DNA from: Clostridia bacterium
GTDB taxonomy: Bacteria > Bacillota > Clostridia > Christensenellales > Aristaeellaceae
Direction of reading: 5' to 3'
NCBI GenBank assembly: GCA_017434775.1
Contig: JAFSGG010000109.1
Coordinates: 1-38,114 of the forward strand
DNA: 38,114 nucleotides
The position numbers and the translations under genes were made by a program. How positions within the stretch are numbered: position 1 is the stretch's first letter; every line of letters starts with the position of its first letter. The notes beneath the pieces were generated by a model. That model was not told the DNA's origin, ran no database searches, and saw only the letters and a list, made by a program, of their open reading frames with translations. Positions 1 through 9,100 of this stretch are shown here, piece by piece.

Positions 1-246
1 GGCAGGCGGTGTTCCACCGCCAGTCCGTGGACGTGCAGCAGTACCGCAGCCTTTTTTTATTATGCCACCTTGTTTGTACTGAAATAATTCATCATCCATG
101 GCAAAGCGTTTCATGCATGTTGCTCCATCGGGAAAACAGCGTGGAAGTGTTCACGCCTGTGTCCGGGGGATGGGTCAAGGGACGCTGTCCCTTGTGGGGT
201 GTGGGGTGAAACCCCACGAAGGGTCTCCCCATCTCACAGCATACGA
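1..246. other. Intergenic edge region with small hairpins
   Basis: No gene could be supported here. There are three perfect short stem-loops: 5-21 (7 bp stem, 3 nt loop), 176-194 (8 bp stem around GCT) and 201-217 (7 bp stem around GAA). The last two lie just downstream of the hydrolase stop codon at 247 in its direction of transcription. They lack the T-run of a classical intrinsic terminator, so they are either repeat-like palindromes or a weak 3' end. A 38-codon open frame on the minus strand (114 to 1) with a weak GGAG upstream runs off the edge and cannot be judged. Confidence 0.5.
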
Positions 247-1227
247 TTACAAACTCTCATACCACCGGATGGCTCTTTCCGGCCAGCCCTCCATGCACAT
301 TCCGATGCCGTCGGCAAAGCCGTGGCCGCCGGTGGGGCCGATTTCCAGACGGCAGGGGATGCCGGCGTTTTCCAAAGCCCGGGCAAGGGTTCTGGAATGT
401 TCCGGGTCCACCAGATCATCTTCTGCGGTGGCGAAAAGGGCGGTGGGCGGAAAATTCTGCACATGGGCGGGGATTTCGAAGCAGCTGTTGCAGGCTTCCT
501 GCATGCTGCAGCCCACGCCGGACATGGCAAAGGTATCCTTGTCCTCATTATCATCCCATTCCTCATCATTCATCAGGCGATAGGACGTGCAGGGATAAAT
601 GGGGAAGCAGGCCTGGGGTTTGGGCAGGCGGAAAGCCGGATACCCTTTTTCGGTGTTCCACAGGCACACCAGATAGCCCCCGGCGGAAAAGCCGCAGGTG
701 ATGTAGCGGTTCGGGTTCACACGGAATTCGTCCTTGCGGGCGGCGATCAGCTCCATGGCCCGGGCAAAATCGTCCATGGCTTTCACGGCGGCTGCTTCCA
801 CGCCCACCTGATAGGTAAGCACAAATACATGGTACCCCAGTTCGTTGAACAGTTGAGCCACCGGCCAGCCTTCGGTCAGGTTCCACACATTCACAAAGCC
901 GCCGCCGGGCACCAGAAGAATAAAGGGACGCGCATCTGCCGCCCGGTCATCGCAGGGAAGATAGACGATATTGGTGCCCTTTTTAGCCGGTTCCTGTTCA
1001 CATTCCGCATCAGAATACAGGGGATAATAGTATTCCCCTTCCGCTGCTTTGAAGAGCCGGGTGAAGCTTCTTTCCAGGCAGCGCCAGCCCATTTTGTCCG
1101 CAATTTCCTGCAGTGTCCAGGAATAAAATTCTTCTTTGGAAAGATTCCGGTTCCGGATGGCGTTAGGCGCAATCTGAGCGATGGAGGACTCTTCCAGCAG
1201 GGAACCCAGCGTTCTGTTTTTCAGCAT
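247..1227 (-). CDS. Alpha/beta hydrolase, BD-FAE/esterase-like
   Basis: This is a 326-residue cytoplasmic serine hydrolase; no signal peptide is visible. The oxyanion-hole motif PGGGF is at 107-111, the nucleophile elbow GFSAGG at 179-184 (Ser181), an acidic triad candidate in AEDDLVDPEHS near 268-277, and the His in GGHGFADG (His302). The pattern fits the esterase/lipase clan of BD-FAE and acetyl esterases that deacylate plant polysaccharide fragments. A GGAGG lies 8 nt before the ATG. The gene follows the fructuronate reductase gene by 12 nt, so the two are probably co-transcribed, and a substrate such as an acetylated or esterified uronate-containing oligosaccharide is a reasonable inference. 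The exact substrate cannot be read from the sequence. Confidence 0.85.
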   Translation of the reverse strand: MLKNRTLGSLLEESSIAQIAPNAIRNRNLSKEEFYSWTLQEIADKMGWRCLERSFTRLFKAAEGEYYYPLYSDAECEQEPAKKGTNIVYLPCDDRAADARPFILLVPGGGFVNVWNLTEGWPVAQLFNELGYHVFVLTYQVGVEAAAVKAMDDFARAMELIAARKDEFRVNPNRYITCGFSAGGYLVCLWNTEKGYPAFRLPKPQACFPIYPCTSYRLMNDEEWDDNEDKDTFAMSGVGCSMQEACNSCFEIPAHVQNFPPTALFATAEDDLVDPEHSRTLARALENAGIPCRLEIGPTGGHGFADGIGMCMEGWPERAIRWYESL

Positions 1228-1239
1228 GTTTTTCCTCCG

Positions 1240-2850
1240 TCAGGCCAGCAGTTCCTTCAGGGCGTTTCGGATGGCCCCCTTGCCCTGCAGCATATTGTTC
1301 AGCCAGTGGGTGATGGTATCGGCCAGAGGCGTTTCATACACATTCAGGCCGAAAATATCGCTGCGGGAGAGGATGGGCTGCAGTTGTTCTTTGTCCACCC
1401 TTTGGCCGATCTGGAGGAAAGCGGTCATTTCCTGTGCCTGGCTGAGCAGGGGATCGGAACTGGGGGGGAAGGGCGTGAGGGTATCGTCGATGGCCATCAG
1501 GTACCTTAGCCATGCTGCCAGCACAAAGGGAATCACCTGCAGGTCGGCAAGGTTCAGATCTTCCCGGGCTTGATACATTTTCATGGTTTCGCCAAAACGG
1601 ATGGGCAGTTTCTGGGAGGTATCGGTGGCAATGCGCTGGGGCGTATCGGGCATGAAGGGATTGGGCAGCCTCTTTTCCAGCACTTCCCCGGCGAATTTTT
1701 CGGGGGAGAGGATGCCGGGGTTCACCACCACCGGCATGGCTTCCTGATAGGCCAGACGGTGCACCAGTTTGTTCAGCTCTTCATCCGCCATTTCGCCGCA
1801 GATGCTGGTGTGACCCAGGAGACAACCAAGGATCGCCAGCGCCGTGTGCAGGGGATTTAAGCAGGTACACACCTTCATTTTTTCGGTTTTGTCCACCGTT
1901 TCCCGATCCGTGAAATAAATGCCTGCCTTTTCCAGGGGCGGCCGGCCGGCAGGAAACTTGTCTTCCACCACCAGATATTCCGTTTCTTCCGCATTGACAA
2001 AAGCAGCGGTGTAGGTGTTTTTTTCGGTAATGATGGTTTCCACATCTTCAAAGCCGCTGTCTTTGAGCATCTTTGCCACATTGGCATCGGGCCGGGGCGT
2101 GATTTTATCGATCATGGAGATGGGGAAAGCTACTTTGCTGCCGTCCATCAGGTAAGTGAGGAAAGCACCGTCCACCAGATCGTTCTGAGCCCAGCCCATG
2201 GCTATGCACAAAACAGCCTCTTTCAGTTTATCGCCGTTGCCTGAGCAGTTATCCATGCTGACAAGTGAAAGGGGCGCGGCATTTTTCCGGAAACGGCGGT
2301 ACAGCCCGGCGGTCAGTTTGCCCATGGTGGAAGCGGCTTTGGTTGGGCCTGCCTTGCGGTCGGCTTCAATGAAGGGCAGAATATCGCCCTGGGCGTTTTT
2401 GACAGCATAGCCTTTTTCTGTGATGGTGAGAGATACCATCTGCAGGGAAGGAGCAGCCAGGATATCCATCAGCCGTTCATCATGGGCTGGATTTTTGCCG
2501 TCGCAGCGCAGGGCTTCCGTAACGCTTGCGATCACCTGCTTATCCACCGTGCCATCGCTTTTGAGCACGCACAGGAGGGACAGGCAATCAAAAGGCAGAT
2601 AGGCTTTGTCAATGATTTCGCCGTCAAAGCATTCGGCAACGATGACACCTTTATCATACTCCCCCTGCTGAATGAGCCGCTGCAGATCGGCGGCAGGGAA
2701 AGCGCGGAAAATATTGCCGGCACCAAGATGCAGCCAGGCAGGGGCTTGACGGGTTTTGTCTTTCAGGGCCTGAATATCGTATCCCGGCAGCGAAAAACCG
2801 CCTTGCTGCCAGCATTCCGGATGATCAAGGGCAGATGCGTTCAGTTTCAT
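1240..2850 (-). CDS. uxuB: Fructuronate reductase / mannitol dehydrogenase family
   Basis: This 536-residue protein belongs to the polyol-specific long-chain dehydrogenase family. The N-terminal dinucleotide-binding motif HLGAGNIFRAF is at 41-51, followed by SMDNCSGNG and PISMIDKITPRP. The catalytic segment KVCTCLNPLH carries Lys326, Asn332 and His335. Family members reduce D-fructuronate to D-mannonate with NADH, or oxidise mannitol and related polyols. The length and the Lys-x5-Asn spacing resemble clostridial UxuB-like proteins rather than short mannitol dehydrogenases. The start ATG has GGAAGGAG upstream and its own promoter at 2895-2923. A hydrolase gene follows 12 nt downstream. Assignment to hexuronate catabolism is likely; tagaturonate or mannitol specificity cannot be excluded. 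Confidence 0.85.
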   Translation of the reverse strand: MKLNASALDHPECWQQGGFSLPGYDIQALKDKTRQAPAWLHLGAGNIFRAFPAADLQRLIQQGEYDKGVIVAECFDGEIIDKAYLPFDCLSLLCVLKSDGTVDKQVIASVTEALRCDGKNPAHDERLMDILAAPSLQMVSLTITEKGYAVKNAQGDILPFIEADRKAGPTKAASTMGKLTAGLYRRFRKNAAPLSLVSMDNCSGNGDKLKEAVLCIAMGWAQNDLVDGAFLTYLMDGSKVAFPISMIDKITPRPDANVAKMLKDSGFEDVETIITEKNTYTAAFVNAEETEYLVVEDKFPAGRPPLEKAGIYFTDRETVDKTEKMKVCTCLNPLHTALAILGCLLGHTSICGEMADEELNKLVHRLAYQEAMPVVVNPGILSPEKFAGEVLEKRLPNPFMPDTPQRIATDTSQKLPIRFGETMKMYQAREDLNLADLQVIPFVLAAWLRYLMAIDDTLTPFPPSSDPLLSQAQEMTAFLQIGQRVDKEQLQPILSRSDIFGLNVYETPLADTITHWLNNMLQGKGAIRNALKELLA

Positions 2851-2894
2851 ATGTATTGAACTCCTTCCGATGGTGCGTGTTTTTTCTGGCTGTT

Positions 2895-2923
2895 ATTATA
2901 CACGATTGGGGCAAACAATACAA
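2895..2923 (-). promoter_or_regulatory. Sigma-A promoter of the uxuB-hydrolase pair
   Basis: Reading on the minus strand, TTGTAT (2918-2923) and TATAAT (2895-2900) are separated by 17 bp. The predicted start is about 40 nt upstream of the uxuB ATG. It diverges from the Asp23-fakA promoter across an A-rich spacer. No clear operator for a uronate repressor was recognised. Confidence 0.7.
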
Positions 2924-3002
2924 GAGAACAAAAAAACCAATACAAAAAAGGAGAAAATTTTTGAAAAACACGCTTTATTTTCCGGTAAAAGAAAATCTTT
3001 GC

Positions 3003-3031
3003 TTGCATCCTGAGGCAAAATCAAGTATACT
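3003..3031 (+). promoter_or_regulatory. Sigma-A promoter of the Asp23-fakA operon
   Basis: TTGCAT (3003-3008) and TATACT (3026-3031) are separated by 17 bp. A start near 3038 leaves a leader of about 40 nt that ends in an AAGGAGG ribosome binding site at 3063-3069. Confidence 0.65.
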
Positions 3032-3077
3032 ATCAAGTGACCTGTGTGGTCTAAAGGCAGCTAAGGAGGTTAGCCAA

Positions 3078-3428
3078 ATGGAATGTAAAGTAAAAAATGA
3101 AATGGGTACCATCTTTATTTCCGAAGAGGTGCTGCTGAAAGTTATTGGATACGCCGCACTGGAATGCTATGGTATCGTTGCCATGTCCTCCAAGCGGGCC
3201 AAGGATGGCTTTGTGGAATGGCTGGGCAGGGAAAATCTCAGCCGCGGCGTGCAGGTTCGCATGGTGAATGATCAGCTGGATGTGGATCTGTTCATCGTTG
3301 TGGAATACGGCATCAGCGTGGCTGAAGTATGTAAGACCATTGTGGAAGTGGTCCGTTATAAGCTGGAAAGCATGACGGGGGTCAAGGTTCGCTCCGTCAA
3401 TATCAATGTGGAGGGTATCCGCGTCTGA
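3078..3428 (+). CDS. Asp23/Gls24 family envelope stress protein (YloU-like)
   Basis: This 116-residue protein matches the Asp23/Gls24 (DUF322) fold. It has the N-terminal segment with GTIFISEEVLLKVIGYAALECYGIVAMS, split here by the conserved EEV and GIV features, then a central D-V-D-L strand and a C-terminal VRSVNINVEGIRV strand. The start was set at 3078 because AAGGAGG sits 8 nt upstream; a longer in-frame reading would run through the promoter. Relatives localise at the membrane and take part in cell envelope homeostasis. The gene is followed 47 nt later by fakA, the same order as yloU-yloV in Bacillus subtilis, which supports the family call. Confidence 0.9.
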   Translation: MECKVKNEMGTIFISEEVLLKVIGYAALECYGIVAMSSKRAKDGFVEWLGRENLSRGVQVRMVNDQLDVDLFIVVEYGISVAEVCKTIVEVVRYKLESMTGVKVRSVNINVEGIRV

Positions 3429-3475
3429 GCGGTTGGATCCCCCATACCACGATAATTGAACGGAGGGAAAATCCT

Positions 3476-5131
3476 TTGATTCAGGTACAAGCAATTGACG
3501 GGCTGCTGTTTACGGAAATGGTATTGGCCGGCGCAGCTCTTTTGGAAAAGAACCGCGAAGCAGTGGACGCACTGAACGTATTTCCCGTTCCGGACGGCGA
3601 TACAGGCACCAATATGAGCCTGACCATGACCAGTGCCACCCGGGAAGTGAACCAGAAAGAATTTACCCGTGCCGATGAAGCGGCCGAAGCTTTGGCCAAA
3701 GGTGCCCTGCGCGGTGCCCGCGGCAATTCCGGCGTAATCACCAGCCAGCTTTACCGCGGCTTTGCCCGGGCGCTGGAAGGCGAAGAAAAGATCACGCCTG
3801 TGCTGTTTGCCAAAGCGCTCAAGCGCGGTGCCGATACCGCCTATAAGGCCGTTATGAAGCCCAAGGAAGGCACCATTCTGACGGTGGCCCGCGTGATCGC
3901 TGAAGATGCTGTGCGCCAGGCGGAGCAGGCTCCCGATGATTTTGACGCCCTGTTCAACGTGATTTTGCAAAGCGGCGAAGCCATTTTGAACCGCACCCCC
4001 GAAATGCTGCCTGTGCTCAAGCAGGCCGGCGTGGTGGATGCCGGTGGCCGTGGCCTGATGCTTTTGTACACCGGCTATGCCGCTGTGCTCCGGGGCGAAA
4101 ACCTGGACGATTTGCACATTCATGACGGCAAGGCGGAAAATGCAGGCGAAATTGAATTCGTGGATGACCACGACAGCCTGGAAGAAATTACGTTTGCCTA
4201 TTGCACCGAATTCCTCATCCAGAACCTGAAGGAAGACAAGAAGGAAGAGGATGTGGATCATTTCCGCCGTCAGCTGAACCGCATCGGCGATTGCGTGCTG
4301 GTGGTTGGCGATCTGGAACTGGTAAAAGTGCATGTGCACACCAACGACCCCGGCAAGGCCCTGCAGTACGGCCTGAATCTGGGCGAGCTGGTGAACCTGA
4401 AGATCGAAAACATGGTGGAACAGCGCCGGGAAAACCTGCGCAGGAAGGCTGCTGCCGCTGCCAAGGAGCCGCCCAAGGCTTACGGCATGGTCAGCGTTTC
4501 CCTGGGTGAAGGCTTCTCCAATATCCTCAAGGACCTGGGCGTGGACGGCATCGTGGAAGGCGGCCAGACCATGAACCCCTCCATTGAAGATTTGCAGAAA
4601 GCCATCGACGCCGTGAATGCCGAAACCGTTTTCGTCTTCCCCAATAACGGCAATATCATTCTGGCTGCCCAGCAGGCGGCCAAGCTGTCCAAAAAGAACG
4701 TGCAGGTGCTGGCTACCAAGAACGTGGCCATGGGCATTGCCGCCGCCGTTGCATTCCAGCCCGATGCTTCCGTGGAAGAAAACCTGGAACGCATGGACGA
4801 AGCGGCCCAGCGGGTGCGCACCGGCATGATTACCTATGCCGTACGTGATAGTGAATTCGAAGATATGCACATCAATGAAGGCGATATCATCGGTCTCCAT
4901 AACGGCAAGGTCACCTTCAAGGCGGATAACACCCACGATGTGGCCCTGTCCCTGATGAAAGATATCGTGACCGAAGATGACGGACTGATCACCGTCTACT
5001 ACGGTGCCGATACCACCGAAGAGGAAGCCCAGGCTCTGGCGGATGAAATCGAATCCATTTACGAAGATTGCGACGTGGAAGTGCATTCCGGCGGCCAGCC
5101 CCTGTACTACTACCTGATCAGCGTGGAATAA
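3476..5131 (+). CDS. fakA: Fatty acid kinase, DAK2/DhaL and DegV-like domains
   Basis: This 551-residue protein is the ATP-binding subunit that phosphorylates fatty acids held by a FakB partner. FakA/YloV proteins have three parts, all visible here. The N-terminal DhaL kinase domain carries NVFPVPDGDTGTNM, whose aspartates bind Mg-ATP, and GARGNSGVITSQ. The middle domain has YCTEF and KVHVHTNDPG, whose Cys and His residues I recall as metal ligands in FakA. The C-terminal DegV-like domain contains NNGNIILAAQQAA. The start is TTG at 3476, with GGAGGG 8 nt upstream; no nearby ATG fits. It lies in an operon with the Asp23 gene and ends before a strong terminator. FakB is not in the window. Confidence 0.93.
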   Translation: MIQVQAIDGLLFTEMVLAGAALLEKNREAVDALNVFPVPDGDTGTNMSLTMTSATREVNQKEFTRADEAAEALAKGALRGARGNSGVITSQLYRGFARALEGEEKITPVLFAKALKRGADTAYKAVMKPKEGTILTVARVIAEDAVRQAEQAPDDFDALFNVILQSGEAILNRTPEMLPVLKQAGVVDAGGRGLMLLYTGYAAVLRGENLDDLHIHDGKAENAGEIEFVDDHDSLEEITFAYCTEFLIQNLKEDKKEEDVDHFRRQLNRIGDCVLVVGDLELVKVHVHTNDPGKALQYGLNLGELVNLKIENMVEQRRENLRRKAAAAAKEPPKAYGMVSVSLGEGFSNILKDLGVDGIVEGGQTMNPSIEDLQKAIDAVNAETVFVFPNNGNIILAAQQAAKLSKKNVQVLATKNVAMGIAAAVAFQPDASVEENLERMDEAAQRVRTGMITYAVRDSEFEDMHINEGDIIGLHNGKVTFKADNTHDVALSLMKDIVTEDDGLITVYYGADTTEEEAQALADEIESIYEDCDVEVHSGGQPLYYYLISVE

Positions 5132-5153
5132 GAAAAGTTACATATGTAATGTC

Positions 5154-5200
5154 AAAAACGGCTCAAATGTAACCGTAATGGTTATTTTGGGTCGTTTTTT
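5154..5200 (+). terminator. Intrinsic terminator after fakA
   Basis: A 12-bp stem with two G-U pairs is formed by AAACGGCTCAAA (5156-5167) and the TTTTGGGTCGTTT arm, followed by a T-run to 5200. A smaller inverted repeat, TAACC-GTAAT-GGTTA, sits inside the loop and contains TGTAACCGT, a motif that recurs in other intergenic regions of the window. Confidence 0.8.
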
Positions 5201-5238
5201 CCTTTGCTCATGTAACAAAAAATATTTTTTTACCATGC

Positions 5239-5265
5239 AGGAAAGTGAGGAGGTTGTGTCGAAAT
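5239..5265 (+). promoter_or_regulatory. Possible sigma-H-like promoter of hpf
   Basis: AGGAAAG (5239-5245), a 12-bp spacer and GTCGAAAT (5258-5265) approach the sigma-H pattern AGGAWWW-N12-RNNGAAT, with one mismatch in the downstream box. B. subtilis hpf (yvyD) is known to be read by sigma-H and sigma-B. No good sigma-A promoter was found in this gap. An inverted repeat TTGTGT-N12-ACACAA (5254-5277) overlaps it. Inference only. Confidence 0.3.
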
Positions 5266-5297
5266 CTATAAACACAAGATGAGAGGAAAAAAGAATA

Positions 5298-5313
5298 GCC
5301 GGCAGGTGCCGGC
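5298..5313 (+). other. GC hairpin in the hpf leader
   Basis: GCCGGC-AGGT-GCCGGC forms a perfect 6-bp GC stem with a 4-nt loop, 12 nt upstream of the AAAGGAG ribosome binding site of hpf. There is no T-run, so it is not a terminator. It could affect mRNA stability or initiation. Confidence 0.5.
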
Positions 5314-5339
5314 CAGTAATTAGCGAAAGGAGAATCGCC

Positions 5340-5879
5340 ATGAAAACCAACATTACCGCCAAGAACATGGTCATCACCCCCGGAATTTCCAACCGCATTT
5401 TCAAAAAGACAGCCACCATGGAACGCTATCTGAAAGCGGATACGGAGATGTTTGTTCGTCTGCGCAAGGAAAGGGATGAACGCATCTGCGAAATCACGGT
5501 TCCCATGAAAGGGGTTACCCTGCGTGCGGAATCCTCCAGCAAAGATAATCTGTTTATGGCCATTGACCGGTGCCTTGCCAAGCTGGAAAGGCAGATCCTG
5601 CGTCATCGCACCAAGCTGGAAAAGCGGCTGCGTGAAGACGCTTATCAGGAAGAAGTGCCTGAATTCATCGAAGATCCTCAGGTGTACGGCGTAGGCGAAC
5701 GCAAGATTGTCCGTACCAAGACGTTCCCGGTGCGTCCCATGGCTGTGGAAGACGCTATCCTGCAGATGGAACTGCTGGGCCATTCCTTCTTCGTATTCGT
5801 GGATATCGAAACCGAACGCACCAATGTGCTGTATCTGCGCAAGGACGGCGATCTGGGCCTGATGGTGCCCGAAGCCTGA
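5340..5879 (+). CDS. hpf: Long-form ribosome hibernation promoting factor
   Basis: This 179-residue protein has the two-domain structure of long HPF. The N-terminal ribosome-binding domain (about 1-105) starts MKTNITAKNM and includes the basic helix DRCLAKLERQILRHRTKLEK. A C-terminal dimerisation domain of about 55 residues contains VRTKTFPVRPMAVEDA and ELLGHSFFVF, the characteristic long-HPF signature. Such proteins bind the 30S head and pair ribosomes into inactive 100S dimers in stationary phase or stress. An AAAGGAG ribosome binding site precedes the ATG. The gene stands alone between two terminators, with a leader carrying a GC hairpin and a possible sigma-H-like promoter. Confidence 0.95.
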   Translation: MKTNITAKNMVITPGISNRIFKKTATMERYLKADTEMFVRLRKERDERICEITVPMKGVTLRAESSSKDNLFMAIDRCLAKLERQILRHRTKLEKRLREDAYQEEVPEFIEDPQVYGVGERKIVRTKTFPVRPMAVEDAILQMELLGHSFFVFVDIETERTNVLYLRKDGDLGLMVPEA

Positions 5880-5983
5880 TGAATCCATACGGCTGGTGCC
5901 GTTGAGGTTTGGATGATATACAGCAGTGCTGTTTTTCCATAAAATATTCGGTTGATTCAGCCTTATTTCCCGTTTTACTTTCC

Positions 5984-6008
5984 GGGCCGCAGGTGCGGCC
6001 CCTTTTTT
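5984..6008 (+). terminator. Intrinsic terminator downstream of hpf
   Basis: GGGCCGC-AGGT-GCGGCCC followed by CTTTTTT forms a 7-bp GC stem with an AGGT loop. The preceding 100 bases after the hpf stop show no gene. The same AGGT loop caps the hpf leader hairpin. Confidence 0.9.
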
Positions 6009-6065
6009 ATGCACAGCAATTGCCGGCATGTTTGTAAACTTTTTTTGATTGCCATAAAATAAGTC

Positions 6066-6094
6066 TTTTGTGTTTTGTAATTGTGTGCTATAAT
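6066..6094 (+). promoter_or_regulatory. Extended -10 promoter of the CotH cassette
   Basis: TGCTATAAT (6086-6094) is an extended -10 element. The -35 region is weak (TTTTGT near 6066-6071). It would give a leader of about 70 nt to the GTG start at 6171. Confidence 0.6.
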
Positions 6095-6170
6095 ACATGC
6101 GGTGGAATATTTGTTCCGCCGGAAAAGTGTATGTTTCATGCTGCTGTGCATGTGCAATAAGGAGGAAACT

Positions 6171-9100
6171 GTGGCTAAACATAAAAGACGCAGGCGCTTT
6201 GGCGGCGCAATGGGCGCTCGGCTGCCTTTGATCCTGGGGCTGATCGGCGTGCTGGTTTTCCTGATCATTATCGCGCCCAAAGGCTCCCGGAAGATTCCCG
6301 GGCAGGGAATCCGCATCAGCGAAGTGATGTCTGACAATGCCAGCGCCTATCCGGACGAAAGAGGTGCTTTCGGCGATTGGATCGAATTGGAAAATTGCTC
6401 CAATGAAACCATCTCTCTGGATGGCGTGGGCCTGTCCGACCGGGAAGACCGCATCTATTTTGTTTTCCCGGACGGGATGGAACTGCCGGCAGGCGGGCGG
6501 ATTTGCGTGTTTGCGGATGATACCAGCAAGGACGTGCCCGGCAACACCATGCATGCCAAGTTCCGCATTTCCGGCAAGGAAGGGGAAACTTTGTACCTGA
6601 CCCGGGGCGGCATGATTATCCAGAAAGTGCAGCTGCCCAGCATGAACCCGGATGAAAGCTACGCCCTGATGGAAGAAACCGGTGTGTTTGAAAGAACGTA
6701 TCTTTATTCCCCCGGCTATCCCAACAGCGCCGGCGGTCATTCCGCCTATAAGGAAAACTTTTATGTGCCCCGCGGTCAGCTGATGATTTCCGAAATTATG
6801 CCTTCTCCCCGCGGCCCTGTGAGCCGGGACGGGGATGGAGATGTGAGCGACTGGGTGGAATTGTATAACGCCAGCAATGAAGATATCAGCCTGGGCATGA
6901 TGGCCCTCAGCGATGATCCTTCCAAGCCCATCAAGTGGATTTTTCCGGAAAATGCGGTGATTAAGGCCGGCGGCTATTATCTGGTGTATTGCTCCGGTAA
7001 GGATATCATCGATCAGAAAGGTTTCCCCCATACCAATTTTTCCATCAACAGCCAGGAAGAAACCCTGGTGCTGACCACCCTGGCCGGCGAACAGATTGAT
7101 CGGGTGACGGTGCGAAACCTGGACAAGGATACCAGCTGGGGATTGAACCCCGATGACCTGTCCCAATGGCAGGTGTATACCGAGCCTACCCCCGGCCATC
7201 CCAATAATGATCTGGGAAAGGCCAAGGCCGATGAGTACATGCGGGGCATCAATTATTCCGGCGTGTATGTGACGGAAGTGATGGCTTCCTCCGCATTGAT
7301 CGTCCCTTTTCCAGGTATGGCAGCCTGTGACTATGTGGAAATTTACAACAGCTCCGCTCAGCCGGTGGATCTTTCCGGCTGGGGGCTGAGCGATAATATC
7401 GGGTGGCCCTTGAAATGGACGTTTCCGCAGGGGACGTCCATTTTTCCCGGTGAATATAAGGTGATTATGCTGGATGGATCGGAGGAACCCGGCAATAACG
7501 CCAACAGGCTGCACGCTTCTTTCAGCCTGGCCCGCGCCGGCGGGGAAGTGATCACCTTTTCCGATGCAAACGGCTATATTCTGGATAAGATTTATCTGCC
7601 CGAAATTCCTACGGATATATCCTTTGGCAGAACGCTGGGGGTCAATGGCTTTTTTTATTACGACGCCCCCACGCCCGGTGCGGCCAATGGCCATGGTTTT
7701 TCCGGGTTTTCCGCCCGGCCGACGTTCAGCCAGCCCAGCGGTTTATATCACGGCAATATAACCGTAACCATTGATGTGCCGGCCAATACCACGGTGCGCT
7801 ATACTCTGGACGGTTCCATTCCCACCATTGATAACGGATTCATCTACTATCCCGGCTGTCCGGATCTGACCGATTTTTCCGATACCAAAGTGGTGCGCGC
7901 CCGGGCTTTCCAGGCTGGCATGCAGCCCTCCGAAACGGTAACGGTATCCTACATTGTCAATAAGTATCATCAGATGGACGTGGTATCCCTGGTGTGCGAT
8001 CCCTTTGAACTGTGGGATGAAAAGACCGGCTTGCTCTCCGATGCGCCGGACCTGAAGTATTACGACGATCCGTCCACCGCTGTGGTGAACAAGGAAAAAA
8101 TCCCTTTCAAAACGCCGGTGTACCGCAACTGGGGTAAAATTGACCGGCCCGGCTATGTGGAATTGTTCCACTACGATTCCGGGGAGGCCTACATTTCGCA
8201 GGGCATTAAGATGGACCTGATGGGTGCATACAGCCTGGATATGCCCCAAAAATCCTTCAAAATCCGGGCGCAGGCAGCCTATGGCGCCAAGTATTTCGAT
8301 TATCCCCTTTTTGACGACCGGGAATACACCTTCTATAAATCCTTCACCCTGCGCAATTCTGGTAACGATAATGTGTGGACCCGTCTGGCTGATGGATTCC
8401 AGACAAGATTGGTGGACCGGTATCTGGATCAGGACGTGATGATGACCCTGGCCTGGCGGCCTGTGGCGGTTTACCTGAACGGTGTTTACTGGGGGCATTA
8501 CAATCTGCGCGAAAGAAAAGACCGCTTCTCCATCGCTCAGTTTGAAGGGGTGGACCTGGAAGACAAGGAAACCCTGGAAGCCATCACCATCCTTCGTGCC
8601 AATTCGGAAGTGGTGCAGGGCAATAACACCGAATACCTGGCTATGCGCAAGGAAATCGACACCTTGTCGCCCAATACCAGGCCGGAGGATCTGCAATACC
8701 TCTATGATCACATCGACATTGACAACTATATCGAATGGTTTGCGGTGAAGATGTTCTTTGGCGATTCTGACCCCGGTAACATCATGTTCTACAAAATGCC
8801 GGGCGAGGGCAGCAAATGGAAATGTCTGCTGTTTGACCTGGACTACGGCCTGTACAATTCCGAATTTGAAAGCCCCAGAAGCTATCTCAAGCCAGCCGGT
8901 ATGGGTGACCAGAAGATCAATAACGTGATCTTCCGCAAGATGATGGAATCTGACGAAATCCGGGATAAATTCCTGACCCGCCTGGGGCAGATTTTCCAGA
9001 CCCTCACCACCGATACCATGCTGGCGGAATTGGATATTTGCGTTGCCATGATCGAGCCGGAACTGACCATGCACTATGGCCGCTGGGCCCAGTACAAGGA

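Noticed and set aside
1-114. Minus-strand open frame of 38 codons running off the edge
   Set aside because: It has only a weak GGAG signal, low-complexity Gly/Pro at the end and no recognisable sequence; the plus strand is also open here in two frames.
2835-3077. Longer N-terminus for the Asp23 protein
   Set aside because: The extension covers the divergent promoters and lacks family similarity; the ATG at 3078 has AAGGAGG upstream.
3356-5086. Long open frame on the minus strand opposite fakA
   Set aside because: It lies entirely antisense to the well-recognised fakA, is rich in His and Gly with no family pattern, and has no ribosome binding site; the codon bias of fakA leaves this frame open.
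6081-6170. Upstream ATG starts for the CotH protein
   Set aside because: They lie at or just after the -10 and lack a ribosome binding site, whereas GTG 6171 has AAGGAGG at proper distance.
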